Program-made: the position numbers and the translations under genes
The notes under the pieces: model-generated
Told to the model about the DNA's origin: nothing
The model's database searches: none
The model's input: only the letters and a program-made list of their open reading frames with translations
Origin: Ralstonia mannitolilytica
GTDB taxonomy: Bacteria; Pseudomonadota; Gammaproteobacteria; Burkholderiales; Burkholderiaceae
NCBI RefSeq assembly: GCF_905397375.1
Contig: NZ_CAJPVG010000002.1
Location: 248,001-312,000 of the forward strand
Reading direction: 5' to 3'
Length of the DNA stretch: 64,000 bases
Part shown: in pieces, positions 1 to 10,078 of the stretch
How positions within the stretch are numbered: position 1 is the stretch's first letter
Layout of the letters: every line of letters begins with the position of its first letter

Positions 1-542
1 CCGGCGACATGTCGCAGGTGAAGGTCGTGCGGGCACACGCCCAGGCACTGGCGCAGTGCCAGCGCTGGCTGAATACGAATTACCCGAATCTGCCGCGCGA
101 GGCGGTGTCGAGCAATGCCGAAGCGGCACGCATGGCGGGCGAGGACGATTCGGTGGCCGCGCTGGCGAGCGTGCAGGCCGCCAACCGCTATGGGCTTCAC
201 GTGGTGCGTGCGAACGTGGAGGACGATCCCCACAACCGCACGCGCTTTGTCGTCATCGGCAATTACGAGACGGAACCGAGTGGGCGCGACCAGACGTCGC
301 TGATCCTGTCAGTGCCGAACGAGGCCGGCGCCGTGTACCGGCTGCTCGCTCCGTTGGCCGAGAACGGCGTGTCGATGTGCCGCTTTGAATCGCGCCCGGC
401 GCGCAGCGGCGCATGGGAGTACTACTTCTACGTCGACGTGGAAGGCCATCAGCGTGATCCGCAAGTCGCGCGTGCGCTCGAGAAGCTGCGACACGATGCG
501 GCCTATTTCAAGGTGCTGGGGTCCTACCCGTCGGCGCACTGA
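1..542 (+). CDS. pheA: P-protein, prephenate dehydratase part (5' truncated)
   Basis: The reading frame is already open at base 3, so the gene starts before the window. The 179 visible residues are the end of a prephenate dehydratase followed by its regulatory ACT domain. Landmarks are SNAEAARMAGEDDSVAALAS in the dehydratase part, TRFVVIGNYE just before the ACT domain, and LILSVPNEAGAVYRLLAPLA opening the ACT domain, where phenylalanine binds in known homologues. The enzyme converts prephenate to phenylpyruvate. In this lineage it is normally fused to an N-terminal chorismate mutase, which would lie outside the window. tyrA, which uses the same substrate, follows 108 bp downstream. Confidence 0.93.
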   Translation, partial: GDMSQVKVVRAHAQALAQCQRWLNTNYPNLPREAVSSNAEAARMAGEDDSVAALASVQAANRYGLHVVRANVEDDPHNRTRFVVIGNYETEPSGRDQTSLILSVPNEAGAVYRLLAPLAENGVSMCRFESRPARSGAWEYYFYVDVEGHQRDPQVARALEKLRHDAAYFKVLGSYPSAH

Positions 543-612
543 AATCTTCGGCTCACCTCGGTCGAAGCGCTGGGCCCCCCTGAGTCGGCATCGGGCGCCG
601 GGCACATCGGGC

Positions 613-618
613 TACAAT
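613..618 (+). promoter_or_regulatory. -10 element upstream of tyrA
   Basis: TACAAT followed by GCCGC lies 33 bp before the tyrA start codon. No convincing -35 is visible at the right distance. The same TACAATGCG-like string recurs before several other genes in this window, which is the main reason to believe it. Confidence 0.45.
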
Positions 619-650
619 GCCGCTTTGCTTTTTTCCGGCAGGGCGGTGTT

Positions 651-1547
651 GTGGCCTCTTCTTTTTCCAGTTCCCGTTTGGTGATTGCCGGCGTTGGCCT
701 GATCGGTGGTTCGCTGGCGCTCGCGTTGCGCCGCGCGGGTGTCGTTGGACATGTCGTCGGTGTGGGCCGCTCGGCCGCGTCGCTGGAAACGGCGGTCCGG
801 CTCGGCGTGATCGACGAGGCTTTGCCGATGGAGGAGGCGGTGCGCGAAGCCGACATGGTCGTGCTCTGTGCACCCGTGGCGCAGACGCTGCCGCTGCTGC
901 TCGCCATGCAGCCGCACCTGGGGCCGGAGACCATCGTGACAGACGCCGGCAGCACCAAGTCCGACGTCATCATGGCGGCCAAGACGGCGCTCGGCGATCA
1001 GGTGAGCCAGTTCGTGCCCGCGCATCCCATCGCCGGCCGCGAGTTGAACGGTGTGGAAGCAGCGCTGGCCGATCTCTATGTCGGCAAGAAGACCGTGATC
1101 TGTCCGCTGCAGGAAAATCGCCGCGCCGATGTGGCGCGCGTGCAGGGCATGTGGGAAGCCGCGGGCGCCCATTGCCACATCATGTCGGCCGTGCAGCATG
1201 ACGCGGTGTTCGCGTCGGTCAGCCATTTGCCGCACGTCCTCGCGTACGCGCTGGTCGCCCAGATCATCAATGCGGAGGACGCCGAGCTCAAGCTCGACTT
1301 TGCCGGCGGCGGCTTCCGCGACTTCACGCGCATTGCGGCATCGTCGCCCGAGATGTGGCGCGACATCTGCCTATCGAACCGCGAAGCGTTGTTGCGCGAA
1401 CTGACGACCTACGAAGCCCTGATCGGCCGCCTGAAGGCCATGATTGCCGAACGCGATGGCGATGCGCTCGAGCGCGTGTTCCGCCGCGCAAGCCAAGCGC
1501 GTCTCGCATGGCCGCAACGCACGACAGCGATCAACCAACCCGAATAA
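651..1547 (+). CDS. tyrA: prephenate dehydrogenase
   Basis: This 298-residue enzyme oxidatively decarboxylates prephenate to 4-hydroxyphenylpyruvate on the tyrosine branch. The N-terminal Rossmann motif GVGLIGGS (residues 14-21) binds NAD(P). A conserved AHPIAGRELNG segment near residue 125 carries the catalytic histidine region. No chorismate mutase or ACT domain is fused to it, so it is the monofunctional form. The start is GTG with AGGGCGG just upstream. It sits between pheA and aroA, as in related Burkholderiaceae. Confidence 0.95.
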   Translation: MASSFSSSRLVIAGVGLIGGSLALALRRAGVVGHVVGVGRSAASLETAVRLGVIDEALPMEEAVREADMVVLCAPVAQTLPLLLAMQPHLGPETIVTDAGSTKSDVIMAAKTALGDQVSQFVPAHPIAGRELNGVEAALADLYVGKKTVICPLQENRRADVARVQGMWEAAGAHCHIMSAVQHDAVFASVSHLPHVLAYALVAQIINAEDAELKLDFAGGGFRDFTRIAASSPEMWRDICLSNREALLRELTTYEALIGRLKAMIAERDGDALERVFRRASQARLAWPQRTTAINQPE

Positions 1548-1574
1548 CGTTCTTGTTTTGAACTGACTGGATTC

Positions 1575-2879
1575 ATGGAACATCTCGACGTCGGCCCGCT
1601 GAAGAGGGCGCGCGGCACCATCAAGTTGCCGGGTTCGAAGAGCATCTCCAACCGGGTGCTGCTGCTGGCCGCGCTTGCGCAGGGGGAGACCACCGTGCGC
1701 GAGCTGCTCGACTCCGATGACACGCGGGTCATGCTGGACGCGCTGGGCAAACTGGGCGTCTCGGTAGGTGCGCTCGGCAACAACGCCTATCGGGTGAGCG
1801 GCACGGGAGGGCGCTTCCCGAGCAAGGCTGCGGACCTGTTCATGGGCAACGCCGGCACGGCGATCCGGCCGCTGACCGCTGCGCTTGCCTTGCAGGGCGG
1901 CGAGTACACCCTGCATGGCGTGCCACGCATGCACGAGCGGCCGATCGGCGATCTCGTCGATGGCCTGCGCCAAGTGGGCGCGCGCATCGACTACACCGGC
2001 AACGAGGGTTATCCGCCGCTGGCCATTCATGCCGCGCCGGTCAGGATCGATGCGCCGATCCGCGTGCGCGGCGATGTGTCGAGCCAGTTCCTCACCGCGC
2101 TGCTGATGGCGCTGCCGTTGGTTCAGTCCAGCGGCACCGTGACCATCGAAGTCGTCGGCGAGCTGATCTCCAAGCCCTACATCGAGATCACGCTGAACCT
2201 CATGGCGCGCTTTGGTGTGCAGGTGGCGCGCGAAGGCTGGGCGTCGTTCACCGTGCCCACGGGCGTGGCCTACCAGGCGCCGGGCGAGATCTTCGTGGAG
2301 GGCGATGCCTCGTCGGCGTCGTATTTCCTGGCCGCCGGCGCGCTGGGTGGGGGGCCGGTGCGCGTAGAGGGTGTCGGGCTGTCGAGCATCCAGGGCGATG
2401 TCCGCTTTGCCGACGCGCTCAACCGCATGGGCGCCAACGTCATGGCCGGCGACAACTGGATCGAGGTGCGCGGCGTCGAGCGCGACGATGGCAAGCTCCA
2501 CGCAGTGGAGCTGGACTGCAACCACATCCCCGACGCGGCCATGACGCTGGCTGTGGCGGCGCTCTTTGCCGACGGCACGACGACGCTGAGCAATATCGCG
2601 AGCTGGCGCGTGAAGGAAACCGACCGTCTGAGCGCCATGGCCACCGAACTGCGCAAGCTCGGCGCCACGGTCGAAGAGGGCGCAGACTACATCCGTGTGA
2701 CGCCGCCGTCGCAATGGACCGAACCCGCCGACGGGATCGACACCTACGAAGACCATCGTATGGCGATGGCCTTCTCCCTGGCGGCGTTCGGCCCGGTGCC
2801 CGTGCGCATCAACGACCCCCGTTGCGTGGCCAAGACGTTCCCTGAATATTTCACCGCGTTCGGCGGCATTACCGCCTGA
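1575..2879 (+). CDS. aroA: 3-phosphoshikimate 1-carboxyvinyltransferase (EPSP synthase)
   Basis: The 434-residue enzyme joins phosphoenolpyruvate to shikimate-3-phosphate in the common aromatic pathway. Visible family motifs are [10 protein letters not shown] (residues 18-27) for shikimate-3-phosphate binding and [10 protein letters not shown] (91-100), the PEP/glyphosate site. The residue before Arg in this site is Ile where class I enzymes usually have Met. VKETDRL and [10 protein letters not shown] are present near the C-terminus. Length matches the family. It begins 27 bp after tyrA and is followed 27 bp later by cmk, so the genes are probably co-transcribed. Confidence 0.97.
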   Translation: MEHLDVGPLKRARGTIKLPGSKSISNRVLLLAALAQGETTVRELLDSDDTRVMLDALGKLGVSVGALGNNAYRVSGTGGRFPSKAADLFMGNAGTAIRPLTAALALQGGEYTLHGVPRMHERPIGDLVDGLRQVGARIDYTGNEGYPPLAIHAAPVRIDAPIRVRGDVSSQFLTALLMALPLVQSSGTVTIEVVGELISKPYIEITLNLMARFGVQVAREGWASFTVPTGVAYQAPGEIFVEGDASSASYFLAAGALGGGPVRVEGVGLSSIQGDVRFADALNRMGANVMAGDNWIEVRGVERDDGKLHAVELDCNHIPDAAMTLAVAALFADGTTTLSNIASWRVKETDRLSAMATELRKLGATVEEGADYIRVTPPSQWTEPADGIDTYEDHRMAMAFSLAAFGPVPVRINDPRCVAKTFPEYFTAFGGITA

Positions 2880-2906
2880 AACGCAATTAACTGCCTTCGC
2901 TCGATC

Positions 2907-3599
2907 ATGTCCGACGCCACTGCTTCCACGCCGTACCCTGTCATTACCATCGACGGCCCGACTGCGTCCGGCAAGGGCACTGTCGCGCACCAAGTAGCGG
3001 ACCTGCTTGGCTTTCACCTGCTCGACAGCGGCTCGTTGTACCGCCTGGTAGCGCTGTGCAGCATGCGCGAGAACGTCGACGAGCACGACGTCGAAAACCT
3101 CGTTCGCATCGCCAGCACGCTGGATGTGCGCTTCAAGGCAGACCACATCTGGCTTAAGGGCGAAGATGTGAGCCAGGCGCTGCGCCACGAGTCGGTCGGC
3201 AACCAGGCCTCGGCCATTGCCGTGCACGGAGCGGTGCGGAATGCCCTCCATGCTCGCCAGCGCGCCTTTCTGGAAGCGCCTGGCCTGGTGGCGGACGGGC
3301 GCGACATGGGCACCGTGGTTTTTCCCGAAGCGGTGCTCAAGGTGTTCCTCACGGCAAGCGTCCAGGCGCGCGCCGAGAGGCGCTATAAACAATTGATTGC
3401 AAAGGGATTTTCTGCTACAGTGGAAAGTCTTTCGCAGGACTTGGAGGCGCGCGATTTGCGGGATCGTACCCGCAGTGTCGCGCCGCTGCGTCCGGCGCAG
3501 GATGCACGGCTGCTTGATTCGTCCGACATGACGATCGATGAGGTGGTCGCGCAGGTACTGGACTGGTACCGGCAGGTGCAGGGCGCCAAGGCGCAATGA
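2907..3599 (+). CDS. cmk: cytidylate kinase
   Basis: The 230-residue protein phosphorylates CMP and dCMP to the diphosphates. The P-loop GPTASGKGT occupies residues 17-25, LLDSGSLYR follows as the nucleotide-binding element, and [11 protein letters not shown] is the conserved central segment. It lies between aroA and rpsA; the cmk-rpsA order is conserved widely in proteobacteria. Start is ATG, followed by an Ala/Thr/Ser-rich leader before the kinase core. Confidence 0.96.
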   Translation: MSDATASTPYPVITIDGPTASGKGTVAHQVADLLGFHLLDSGSLYRLVALCSMRENVDEHDVENLVRIASTLDVRFKADHIWLKGEDVSQALRHESVGNQASAIAVHGAVRNALHARQRAFLEAPGLVADGRDMGTVVFPEAVLKVFLTASVQARAERRYKQLIAKGFSATVESLSQDLEARDLRDRTRSVAPLRPAQDARLLDSSDMTIDEVVAQVLDWYRQVQGAKAQ

Positions 3600-3732
3600 C
3601 CTGCGGTTTGGTCCGATCGGTGCCGGTGATGGTGTTGCCATTGCCGGCGTTGTTCAACTCGTAACCCCGCATGCGTGTCTTCGCCACCGACGCGAAAGCA
3701 ATGCGAGGCATGTTTTGCGGATGCCCATTTTT

Positions 3733-5421
3733 ATGTCCCAAACTAACGAATCTTTTGCCGCCCTGTTCGAAGAGTCGATCGCCCGTTCCAATATGAAGGC
3801 GGGTGAGGTGATCTCTGCGGAAGTTGTGCGTATCGACCACAACTTCGTCGTTGTGAACGCGGGCCTGAAGTCCGAAGCCTTTGTCCCGGTCGAGGAATTC
3901 CTGAACGATCAGGGCGAGCTGGAAGTGCAAGTCGGCGACTACGTTTCGGTCGCGATCGATGCACTGGAAAACGGCTACGGCGACACGATCCTGTCGCGCG
4001 ACAAGGCCAAGCGCCTGGCTTCGTGGCTGAACCTTGAGAAGGCACTGGAATCCGGCGAAATCATCTCCGGTACCGTGACCGGCAAGGTGAAGGGCGGCTT
4101 GACCGTCATGGTCAACGGTATTCGTGCATTCCTGCCGGGTTCGCTCGTCGACGTGCGTCCGATCAAGGACACCACGCCGTACGAAGGCAAGACCCTCGAA
4201 TTCAAGGTCATCAAGCTGGACCGCAAGCGCAACAACGTTGTGCTGTCGCGCCGCGCCGTGGTGGAAGCCACGCTGGGCGAAGAGCGCCAGAAGCTGATGG
4301 AAACGCTCAAGGAAGGCGCCATCGTCAACGGTATCGTCAAGAACATCACCGACTACGGCGCGTTCGTGGATCTGGGTGGCATCGACGGTCTGCTGCACAT
4401 CACCGACCTGGCATGGCGTCGTGTGCGTCACCCGAGCGAAGTGCTGTCGGTTGGCCAGGAAATCACCGCCAAGATCCTCAAGTTCGACCAAGAGAAGAAC
4501 CGCGTCTCGCTGGGCGTCAAGCAACTTGGCGAAGATCCGTGGGTCGGCATCTCGCGCCGCTACCCGCAAGGCACCCGCCTGTTCGGCAAGGTGACCAACC
4601 TGACCGACTACGGCGCGTTCGTCGAGATCGAAGCCGGCATCGAAGGCCTGGTCCACGTGTCGGAAATGGACTGGACCAACAAGAATGTTGCTCCGTCCAA
4701 GGTTGTCCAGCTGGGCGACGAAGTGGAAGTCATGGTCCTGGACATCGACGAAGACAAGCGTCGTATCAGCCTGGGCATGAAGCAGTGCAAGGCCAACCCG
4801 TGGGACGATTTCGCTCGCAACCACAAGAAGGGCGACAAGCTGGCCGGCCAGATCAAGTCGATCACCGACTTCGGCGTGTTCATCGGCCTGCCGGGCGGCA
4901 TCGACGGCCTGGTGCACCTGTCGGACCTGTCGTGGCAGGAATCGGGCGAAGAAGCCGTTCGCAAGTACAAGAAGGGCGACGAAGTGGAAGCCGTGGTGCT
5001 GGCCATCGACGTCGACAAGGAACGCATCTCGCTGGGTATCAAGCAACTGTCGGGTGACCCGTTCAACAACTTCATCTCGGCCAACGACAAGGGCGCCGTG
5101 GTGACCGGTACGATCAAGGCTGTGGATCCGAAGGGCGCCGTGGTGCAGCTGGCTGACGACGTAGAAGGCTACCTGCGTGCCTCGGAAATCTCGAGCGACC
5201 GCGTGGAAGACGCCCGCAACGTGCTGAAGGAAGGCGAGTCGGTGACGGCAATGATCGTCAACATCGATCGCAAGTCGCGCAACATCAACCTGTCGATCAA
5301 GGCCAAGGACAGCGCTGACCAGCAAGAAGCCATGCAGAAGTTCGCGGCTGACACCAGCACCGCTGGCACCACGAACCTCGGCGCGCTGCTGAAGGCCAAG
5401 CTGAACGAAACCAACCAGTAA
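3733..5421 (+). CDS. rpsA: 30S ribosomal protein S1
   Basis: The 562-residue protein carries six S1 RNA-binding domains. The repeats are recognisable by recurring signatures such as [40 protein letters not shown] and [20 protein letters not shown]. It delivers mRNA to the 30S subunit. I chose the ATG giving [16 protein letters not shown] because that matches the S1 N-terminus; an in-frame ATG lies 12 bp upstream (3721), and the frame stays open further back. Codon use is biased towards highly expressed codons. ihfB follows after 36 bp. Confidence 0.97.
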   Translation: MSQTNESFAALFEESIARSNMKAGEVISAEVVRIDHNFVVVNAGLKSEAFVPVEEFLNDQGELEVQVGDYVSVAIDALENGYGDTILSRDKAKRLASWLNLEKALESGEIISGTVTGKVKGGLTVMVNGIRAFLPGSLVDVRPIKDTTPYEGKTLEFKVIKLDRKRNNVVLSRRAVVEATLGEERQKLMETLKEGAIVNGIVKNITDYGAFVDLGGIDGLLHITDLAWRRVRHPSEVLSVGQEITAKILKFDQEKNRVSLGVKQLGEDPWVGISRRYPQGTRLFGKVTNLTDYGAFVEIEAGIEGLVHVSEMDWTNKNVAPSKVVQLGDEVEVMVLDIDEDKRRISLGMKQCKANPWDDFARNHKKGDKLAGQIKSITDFGVFIGLPGGIDGLVHLSDLSWQESGEEAVRKYKKGDEVEAVVLAIDVDKERISLGIKQLSGDPFNNFISANDKGAVVTGTIKAVDPKGAVVQLADDVEGYLRASEISSDRVEDARNVLKEGESVTAMIVNIDRKSRNINLSIKAKDSADQQEAMQKFAADTSTAGTTNLGALLKAKLNETNQ

Positions 5422-5457
5422 GCATCCACCGGGTCGACCTACAAGGACGCGCGCAAG

Positions 5458-5886
5458 ATGCCCATGACCAAGTCTGAACTCGTGGAAAAGCTGGCCGCCC
5501 GTTTTCCGCAGCTCCTGCTGCGGGATGCGGACATCGCGGTCAAGACGATCCTGGATGCGATGTCGGATGCGCTTGCAGACGGCCACCGCATCGAGATCCG
5601 CGGGTTTGGCAGTTTTGGTCTGAACCGTCGTCCGCCGCGTGTAGGCCGCAACCCCAAGTCCGGCGAGAAGGTCCTGGTGCCCGAAAAGCGGGTGCCTCAC
5701 TTCAAGGCGGGCAAGGAGTTGCGCGAGCGGGTCGACCGCAGCCTGGAGCGACAAGGCGAATCCTCCTCGGAGGGCGAGCCAGCTCTGTCGCTCACGGCTG
5801 TCAAGGCCGCCCGACAGGCTGACAGCAATCGCCAGACGGCCGGTTTTTCGGCCGATGTGGCGGTGCCGCTGGCTATGTCGCGTTGA
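5458..5886 (+). CDS. ihfB: integration host factor beta subunit, extended tail
   Basis: Residues 1-98 form the IHF/HU fold: [23 protein letters not shown] and the DNA-contacting arm [23 protein letters not shown]-beta pairs with IHF-alpha to bend DNA sharply. The protein has 142 residues, about 45 more than the E. coli subunit. The extra C-terminal tail is Ser, Ala and Gln rich and of unknown role. AAGGA 11 bases before the ATG at 5458 favours this start over the ATG at 5464. It follows rpsA directly, as in many proteobacteria. Confidence 0.93.
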   Translation: MPMTKSELVEKLAARFPQLLLRDADIAVKTILDAMSDALADGHRIEIRGFGSFGLNRRPPRVGRNPKSGEKVLVPEKRVPHFKAGKELRERVDRSLERQGESSSEGEPALSLTAVKAARQADSNRQTAGFSADVAVPLAMSR

Positions 5887-5917
5887 GTCTTGGTTGGAAT
5901 TGTTGGCAGTTTCAGAG

Positions 5918-5948
5918 ACGCCCCGCTTTGCCGGGGCGTTTTTGTTTT
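5918..5948 (+). terminator. intrinsic terminator after ihfB
   Basis: An 8-bp stem ACGCCCCG/CGGGGCGT with a 6-nt loop is followed by TTTTTGTTTT. It ends the pheA-to-ihfB transcription block. Confidence 0.92.
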
Positions 5949-6000
5949 GCGATGTCATTGCGGCGGCGCACCCGCGTGGCTGGCCGCTATGTGAATCCGC

Positions 6001-6006
6001 TACAAT
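6001..6006 (+). promoter_or_regulatory. -10 element upstream of lapA
   Basis: TACAAT followed by GCGGC lies between the ihfB terminator and lapA, 63 bp before the lapA start. No good -35 is visible. It belongs to the recurring TACAATGCG set in this window. Confidence 0.45.
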
Positions 6007-6068
6007 GCGGCACAACCCGTCAGTCGCGCCCTATTGGCCGCCACACGCCGTCCGTTTTTCGAATCCGC

Positions 6069-6395
6069 ATGAAATTTCTTGTCTGGGTCATCCGCATCCT
6101 GTTGTTTGTGCTGCTCTTCGTGCTGGCACTGCACAACACGGCGGAAGTCTCGCTGCTGCTGCCGTTTGGCGTGGTGTGGCATGCGCCGCTGATTCTGATT
6201 GTGCTGGCGTTTTTCGTGGCCGGTATCCTGCTGGCCATGCTCGCGATGGCGCCGCGTGTGATGCGACATCGTTTTGCTGCAAGCCGGCTGCGTCGGCAGA
6301 TCGGCCGCATGAAATCCGAAGAGGGCGCGGCGGCTGGGCCGAATGCGCCCGTGGTTGCCGACTCTCCCTATCACGTTCCCGGCCCCAAGGTCTGA
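6069..6395 (+). CDS. lapA: LapA-family inner-membrane protein (DUF1049)
   Basis: The 108-residue protein has two hydrophobic segments (about residues 2-20 and 35-58), with ALHNTAEVSLLLPFG between them, the typical LapA pattern. A basic cytoplasmic tail follows. LapA works with LapB (YciM) in lipopolysaccharide assembly in enteric bacteria. The start is the ATG giving MKFLVWVIRILLF. lapB begins 3 bp after its stop, so the two are surely co-transcribed. The function is carried over from the E. coli pair. Confidence 0.88.
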   Translation: MKFLVWVIRILLFVLLFVLALHNTAEVSLLLPFGVVWHAPLILIVLAFFVAGILLAMLAMAPRVMRHRFAASRLRRQIGRMKSEEGAAAGPNAPVVADSPYHVPGPKV

Positions 6396-6398
6396 CGC

Positions 6399-7673
6399 AT
6401 GGATTTCGATCTCTGGTGGCTGCTCGCCATCCCGCTGGTGTTCGGCCTGGGTTGGGCGGCTGCTCGGCTCGACGCGCGCCAGTTGCGCACCGAGCAGTCA
6501 TCGCTGCCGCGCTCGTACTTCAAGGGCCTGAATTTCCTCCTGAACGAACAACCCGACAAGGCCATCGACGCCTTCATCGAAGTTGCGCGTCTGGACCCGG
6601 AAACGACCGAGCTTCACTTCGCATTGGGCAGCCTGTTTCGCCGGCGCGGCGAGACCGAACGCGCGATCCGTGTGCACCAGAATCTCGTTAATCGTCCGGA
6701 TCTGCCGGCCAACGAACGCGATCATGCGCTGTACGAGCTGGGCCAGGACTTCTTGCGCGCCGGCCTGCTGGATCGTGCCGAAGAATCCCTGCGCATGTTG
6801 ATGGAAGGCGCGTTTGCCGAGCCGGCCAAGCGCGTGCTGCTGGAGTTGTACGAAGTCGAGAAGGAGTGGCGCAAGGCCATCGACGCGGCGCGCGAACTGC
6901 AGAAGCTGCAGGGCAAGGACTATTCCGTGCAGATCGCGCAGTTCTGCTGCGAGTTGGCGCAGGAAGCCCTGCAGCGCAAGGAAGTCCCGACCGCTGTCGA
7001 ATGGCTCGAGCAGGCCCTCGCCGAAAACCCGAAGAATGTACGCGCGACCATCCAGTTGGGCGACGTGGCGCAGGGGCAGGGCGATATTGAAGGCGCGATC
7101 AAGCGCTGGCGCAGCATCGAGCAGCAGAATGTGGCGTTCCTGCCGCTGGTGTCCGAGCGTCTGATGAAGGCGTATACCCAGCTCGGCCGTGCCGCCGAGG
7201 GCTTGGCGTGGCTGCGCTCCAAGATGGACGCGCGTCTGGGCCCCGAATTGCTGGACACGGTCTACAAGTATGAGCTCGACGTGCACGGTATCGACGACGC
7301 CGTGGCGTTGATGCGCGACCAGATTCGCCGCCAGCCTTCGTTGATGGCGTTGACGCGCCTGGTGGAGGCCGAGGCGACGCGTGCGTCGGAGGCGGTGAGC
7401 CACGAGCCCGTGGCGACGGCCGAGGTGGCCGAGAGCGCGCTGGCAGATCCGGTCGAGTCGGGCGTCAACGCTGATATCCAGCGCGCGCAGGATCTTGGTG
7501 CCATCCGCGACCTGCTGCAAAGCCGGACGCGCAACCTGGCACGCTACACCTGCCAGGAATGCGGCTTCCGCGCCCGTCTGTTCTATTGGCAGTGTCCCGG
7601 CTGCAACCGCTGGGAAACATATGCCCCGCGCCGCACGGAAACGTTGGGCGGCAGTGGCGGGGCGAGCATGTAA
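6399..7673 (+). CDS. lapB: lipopolysaccharide assembly protein B, TPR and rubredoxin-type zinc finger
   Basis: The 424-residue protein starts with a membrane anchor (residues 4-20). It continues with tetratricopeptide repeats from about residue 50 to 330 and ends with a rubredoxin-like metal knuckle, CQEC...CPGC, near residues 385-405. In E. coli LapB (YciM) recruits FtsH to degrade LpxC and so balances lipopolysaccharide with phospholipid; both the repeats and the metal site are required there. It lies 3 bp downstream of lapA and upstream of ugd and the heptose genes. Residues 330-370 are variable and acidic, probably a linker. Confidence 0.93.
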   Translation: MDFDLWWLLAIPLVFGLGWAAARLDARQLRTEQSSLPRSYFKGLNFLLNEQPDKAIDAFIEVARLDPETTELHFALGSLFRRRGETERAIRVHQNLVNRPDLPANERDHALYELGQDFLRAGLLDRAEESLRMLMEGAFAEPAKRVLLELYEVEKEWRKAIDAARELQKLQGKDYSVQIAQFCCELAQEALQRKEVPTAVEWLEQALAENPKNVRATIQLGDVAQGQGDIEGAIKRWRSIEQQNVAFLPLVSERLMKAYTQLGRAAEGLAWLRSKMDARLGPELLDTVYKYELDVHGIDDAVALMRDQIRRQPSLMALTRLVEAEATRASEAVSHEPVATAEVAESALADPVESGVNADIQRAQDLGAIRDLLQSRTRNLARYTCQECGFRARLFYWQCPGCNRWETYAPRRTETLGGSGGASM

Positions 7674-7681
7674 TTCAGTCT

Positions 7682-7714
7682 GGCGTGGCCTGTGTCAGGC
7701 CGCGCCGGCGTGTT
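7682..7714 (+). terminator. terminator-like hairpin after lapB
   Basis: An 11-bp stem (GGCGTGGCCTG with CAGGCCGCGCC, one G-U pair) has a 3-nt loop and is followed, after 6 bases, by GTTTTC. The U-tract is short and displaced, so termination may be partial, with read-through into ugd. Confidence 0.5.
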
Positions 7715-7735
7715 TTCAATCCTTGAAGTGTTCGT

Positions 7736-9100
7736 ATGAAAATCACCATCATCGGTAGTGGTTATGTCGGTCTGGTTACCGGCGCGTGTCTGGCCGAACT
7801 CGGCAACGATGTCTTCTGCCTCGACGTCGACCAGAAGAAGATCGACCTGCTCAACGCCGGCGGTGTACCCATCTACGAACCCGGCTTGAAGGAGCTGATC
7901 GAGCGCAATCGCGCCGCAGGCCGCATCCGGTTTTCGACGGACGTGGCCGCCAGCGTGGCGCACGGTGACGTGCAGTTCATCGCCGTGGGGACGCCGCCCG
8001 ATGAAGACGGCTCGGCTGACCTGAAGTACGTGCTGGCTGCCGCGCGCAACATCGCCGAGCACATGGATGGCTTCAAGGTGATCGTGGACAAGTCCACCGT
8101 GCCGGTGGGTACGGGCGACAAGGTGCGCGCCGCGGTTGACGAAGTGCTGGCCAGGCGCGGCAAGTCCGACGTCGGCTTCTCGGTGGTGTCCAATCCCGAG
8201 TTCCTGAAGGAAGGTGCGGCGGTGGATGACTTCATGCGCCCGGACCGCATCGTGCTCGGCACCTACAGCGACGAAAACGGCCTGCGCGCCAAGGCCATGA
8301 TGCGCACGCTGTACGCGCCGTTCAACCGCAACCACGAACGGACGTTCTACATGGACGTACGTTCGGCCGAGTTCACCAAGTACGCCGCCAACTCGATGCT
8401 GGCCACGCGCATTTCGTTCATGAACGAGATGGCCAACCTGGCCGACAAGGTGGGTGCCGACATCGAGCTCGTGCGCCTGGGCATCGGCTCCGACCCGCGT
8501 ATCGGCTACAGCTTCCTCTACGCCGGCACCGGCTACGGCGGCTCGTGCTTCCCGAAGGATGTGCAGGCGCTCGTGCGCACCGCGCAGGAGTACGGCCAGA
8601 AGCTGCATGTGCTCGAGGCCGTCGAGGCCGTCAACGACAAGCAGAAGGAAGTGCTGGTCGGCAAGATTGAAGCGCGCATGGGCGCTGACCTGACCGGCCG
8701 CACGTTTGCCATCTGGGGCCTGGCCTTCAAGCCGAATACCGACGACATGCGCGAGGCGCCGAGCCGCATCCTGATCGCCGCGCTGCTGGCGCGTGGCGCA
8801 CGCGTACAGGTGTATGACCCGGTTGCCATGGAAGAGGCCCGCCGCGCATTGGCGCTCGATCTTTCTGCGGAACAACTGGAACGCGTAACGTTCTGTGCCG
8901 GTCAGATGGACGCACTCAGGAACGCCGACGCCCTCGTCATCGTGACCGAGTGGAAGGCGTTCCGCAGCCCCGACTTCCAAGCCGTGAAGGCGCTGCTGAA
9001 AACGCCGATGGTCTTCGATGGCCGCAACCTGTTCGAGCCGCAAGCCATGCGTGAAGCGGGCTTCGAATACCAGGCCATCGGGCGCTCCACCCAATCGTAA
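7736..9100 (+). CDS. ugd: UDP-glucose 6-dehydrogenase
   Basis: The 454-residue enzyme oxidises UDP-glucose twice to UDP-glucuronate, a precursor for capsule, exopolysaccharide and 4-amino-4-deoxy-arabinose. [10 protein letters not shown] (residues 7-16) is the NAD site. [12 protein letters not shown] (about 265-275) holds the catalytic cysteine, Cys271. [18 protein letters not shown] opens the C-terminal UDP-binding domain. It stands between lapB and the heptose genes, which suggests a lipopolysaccharide role here, though capsule or exopolysaccharide synthesis is equally possible. Confidence 0.95.
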   Translation: MKITIIGSGYVGLVTGACLAELGNDVFCLDVDQKKIDLLNAGGVPIYEPGLKELIERNRAAGRIRFSTDVAASVAHGDVQFIAVGTPPDEDGSADLKYVLAAARNIAEHMDGFKVIVDKSTVPVGTGDKVRAAVDEVLARRGKSDVGFSVVSNPEFLKEGAAVDDFMRPDRIVLGTYSDENGLRAKAMMRTLYAPFNRNHERTFYMDVRSAEFTKYAANSMLATRISFMNEMANLADKVGADIELVRLGIGSDPRIGYSFLYAGTGYGGSCFPKDVQALVRTAQEYGQKLHVLEAVEAVNDKQKEVLVGKIEARMGADLTGRTFAIWGLAFKPNTDDMREAPSRILIAALLARGARVQVYDPVAMEEARRALALDLSAEQLERVTFCAGQMDALRNADALVIVTEWKAFRSPDFQAVKALLKTPMVFDGRNLFEPQAMREAGFEYQAIGRSTQS

Positions 9101-9136
9101 TTGCCGTGACCTCGGCTGCTGCCGCATCCTAGACCC

Positions 9137-10078
9137 ATGACCACGCCCGTCTCCGAACAGATCCGCGCCGCCCGCATCCTCGTGGTGGGCGACATGATGC
9201 TCGACCGCTACTGGTTTGGCGATGTCGACAGGATTTCGCCGGAAGCGCCCGTGCCGGTGGTGCAGATCAAACGCCAGGACGAGCGCCTGGGCGGTGCAGC
9301 CAACGTGGCGCGGAACGTGGCGGCGCTTGGCGCACAGGCGGCCATGCTTGGCGTGATCGGCGACGACGAGCCGGGCCGCAGCATTGAAGCGCTGCTGAAC
9401 GAGAGCCACGTCGCGGGCCATCTGCACCGCGATCCGGCGGTCAACACGACCATCAAGCTGCGCGTACTGGCGCGCCAGCAGCAGTTGATCCGCGTTGACT
9501 TCGAAAACCCGCCCACGCACGAAGTGCTGATGTCGGTGCTGGATCGTTTTGGTGCGCTGGTGCCGCAGCATGACGTTGTGGTGCTCTCCGATTACGGCAA
9601 GGGCGGGCTGACGCACGTGGGCAAGATGATCGATGTCGCACGCCATGCTGGCCGTCGCGTGCTGGTCGACCCGAAGGGCGATGACTATTCGCGCTACAAG
9701 GGCGCCACCATGATCACGCCCAACCGTGCGGAGATGCGCCAGGTGGTCGGTTCGTGGAAATCGGAGCAGGACCTGACCATCCGCGCGCAGAACCTGCGCC
9801 GTGACCTGCAGCTCGAGGCGCTGTTGCTCACTCGGTCGGAAGAAGGCATGACGCTCTACACCGAGCACGAAGTGCTGCACGTATCGGCTCAGGCGCGCGA
9901 GGTGTTCGACGTCTCGGGTGCCGGCGATACCGTGATCGCCACGCTGGCCACGCTGCTGGGCGCCGGCGCGAACATCAAGGAAGCCGTGCAGTACGCCAAC
10001 CGTGCGGGCGGCATCGTTGTCGGCAAGCTCGGTACGGCAGTTGTCACCCACGCAGAACTTTTCTCCCACGCATCATGA
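9137..10078 (+). CDS. hldA: D-glycero-beta-D-manno-heptose-7-phosphate kinase (kinase-only)
   Basis: This 313-residue PfkB/ribokinase-fold protein matches the N-terminal half of E. coli Hld[16 protein letters not shown] near residue 15, [17 protein letters not shown] near 50, and the catalytic DVSGAGDTV near 263. It makes heptose 1,7-bisphosphate for the inner core of lipopolysaccharide. No cytidylyl/adenylyltransferase domain follows, so a separate HldC must exist elsewhere. Its stop overlaps the hldD start by 4 bp (ATGA), which indicates coupled translation. Confidence 0.93.
   Translation: MTTPVSEQIRAARILVVGDMMLDRYWFGDVDRISPEAPVPVVQIKRQDERLGGAANVARNVAALGAQAAMLGVIGDDEPGRSIEALLNESHVAGHLHRDPAVNTTIKLRVLARQQQLIRVDFENPPTHEVLMSVLDRFGALVPQHDVVVLSDYGKGGLTHVGKMIDVARHAGRRVLVDPKGDDYSRYKGATMITPNRAEMRQVVGSWKSEQDLTIRAQNLRRDLQLEALLLTRSEEGMTLYTEHEVLHVSAQAREVFDVSGAGDTVIATLATLLGAGANIKEAVQYANRAGGIVVGKLGTAVVTHAELFSHAS

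Noticed and set aside
3415..6015. Long minus-strand open frame (866 codons) opposite cmk, rpsA and ihfB
   Set aside because: It covers three real genes on the other strand and shows no domain; it is a GC-bias shadow.
7583..10069. Long minus-strand open frame (828 codons) opposite ugd and hldA
   Set aside because: Shadow of two well-identified enzymes.
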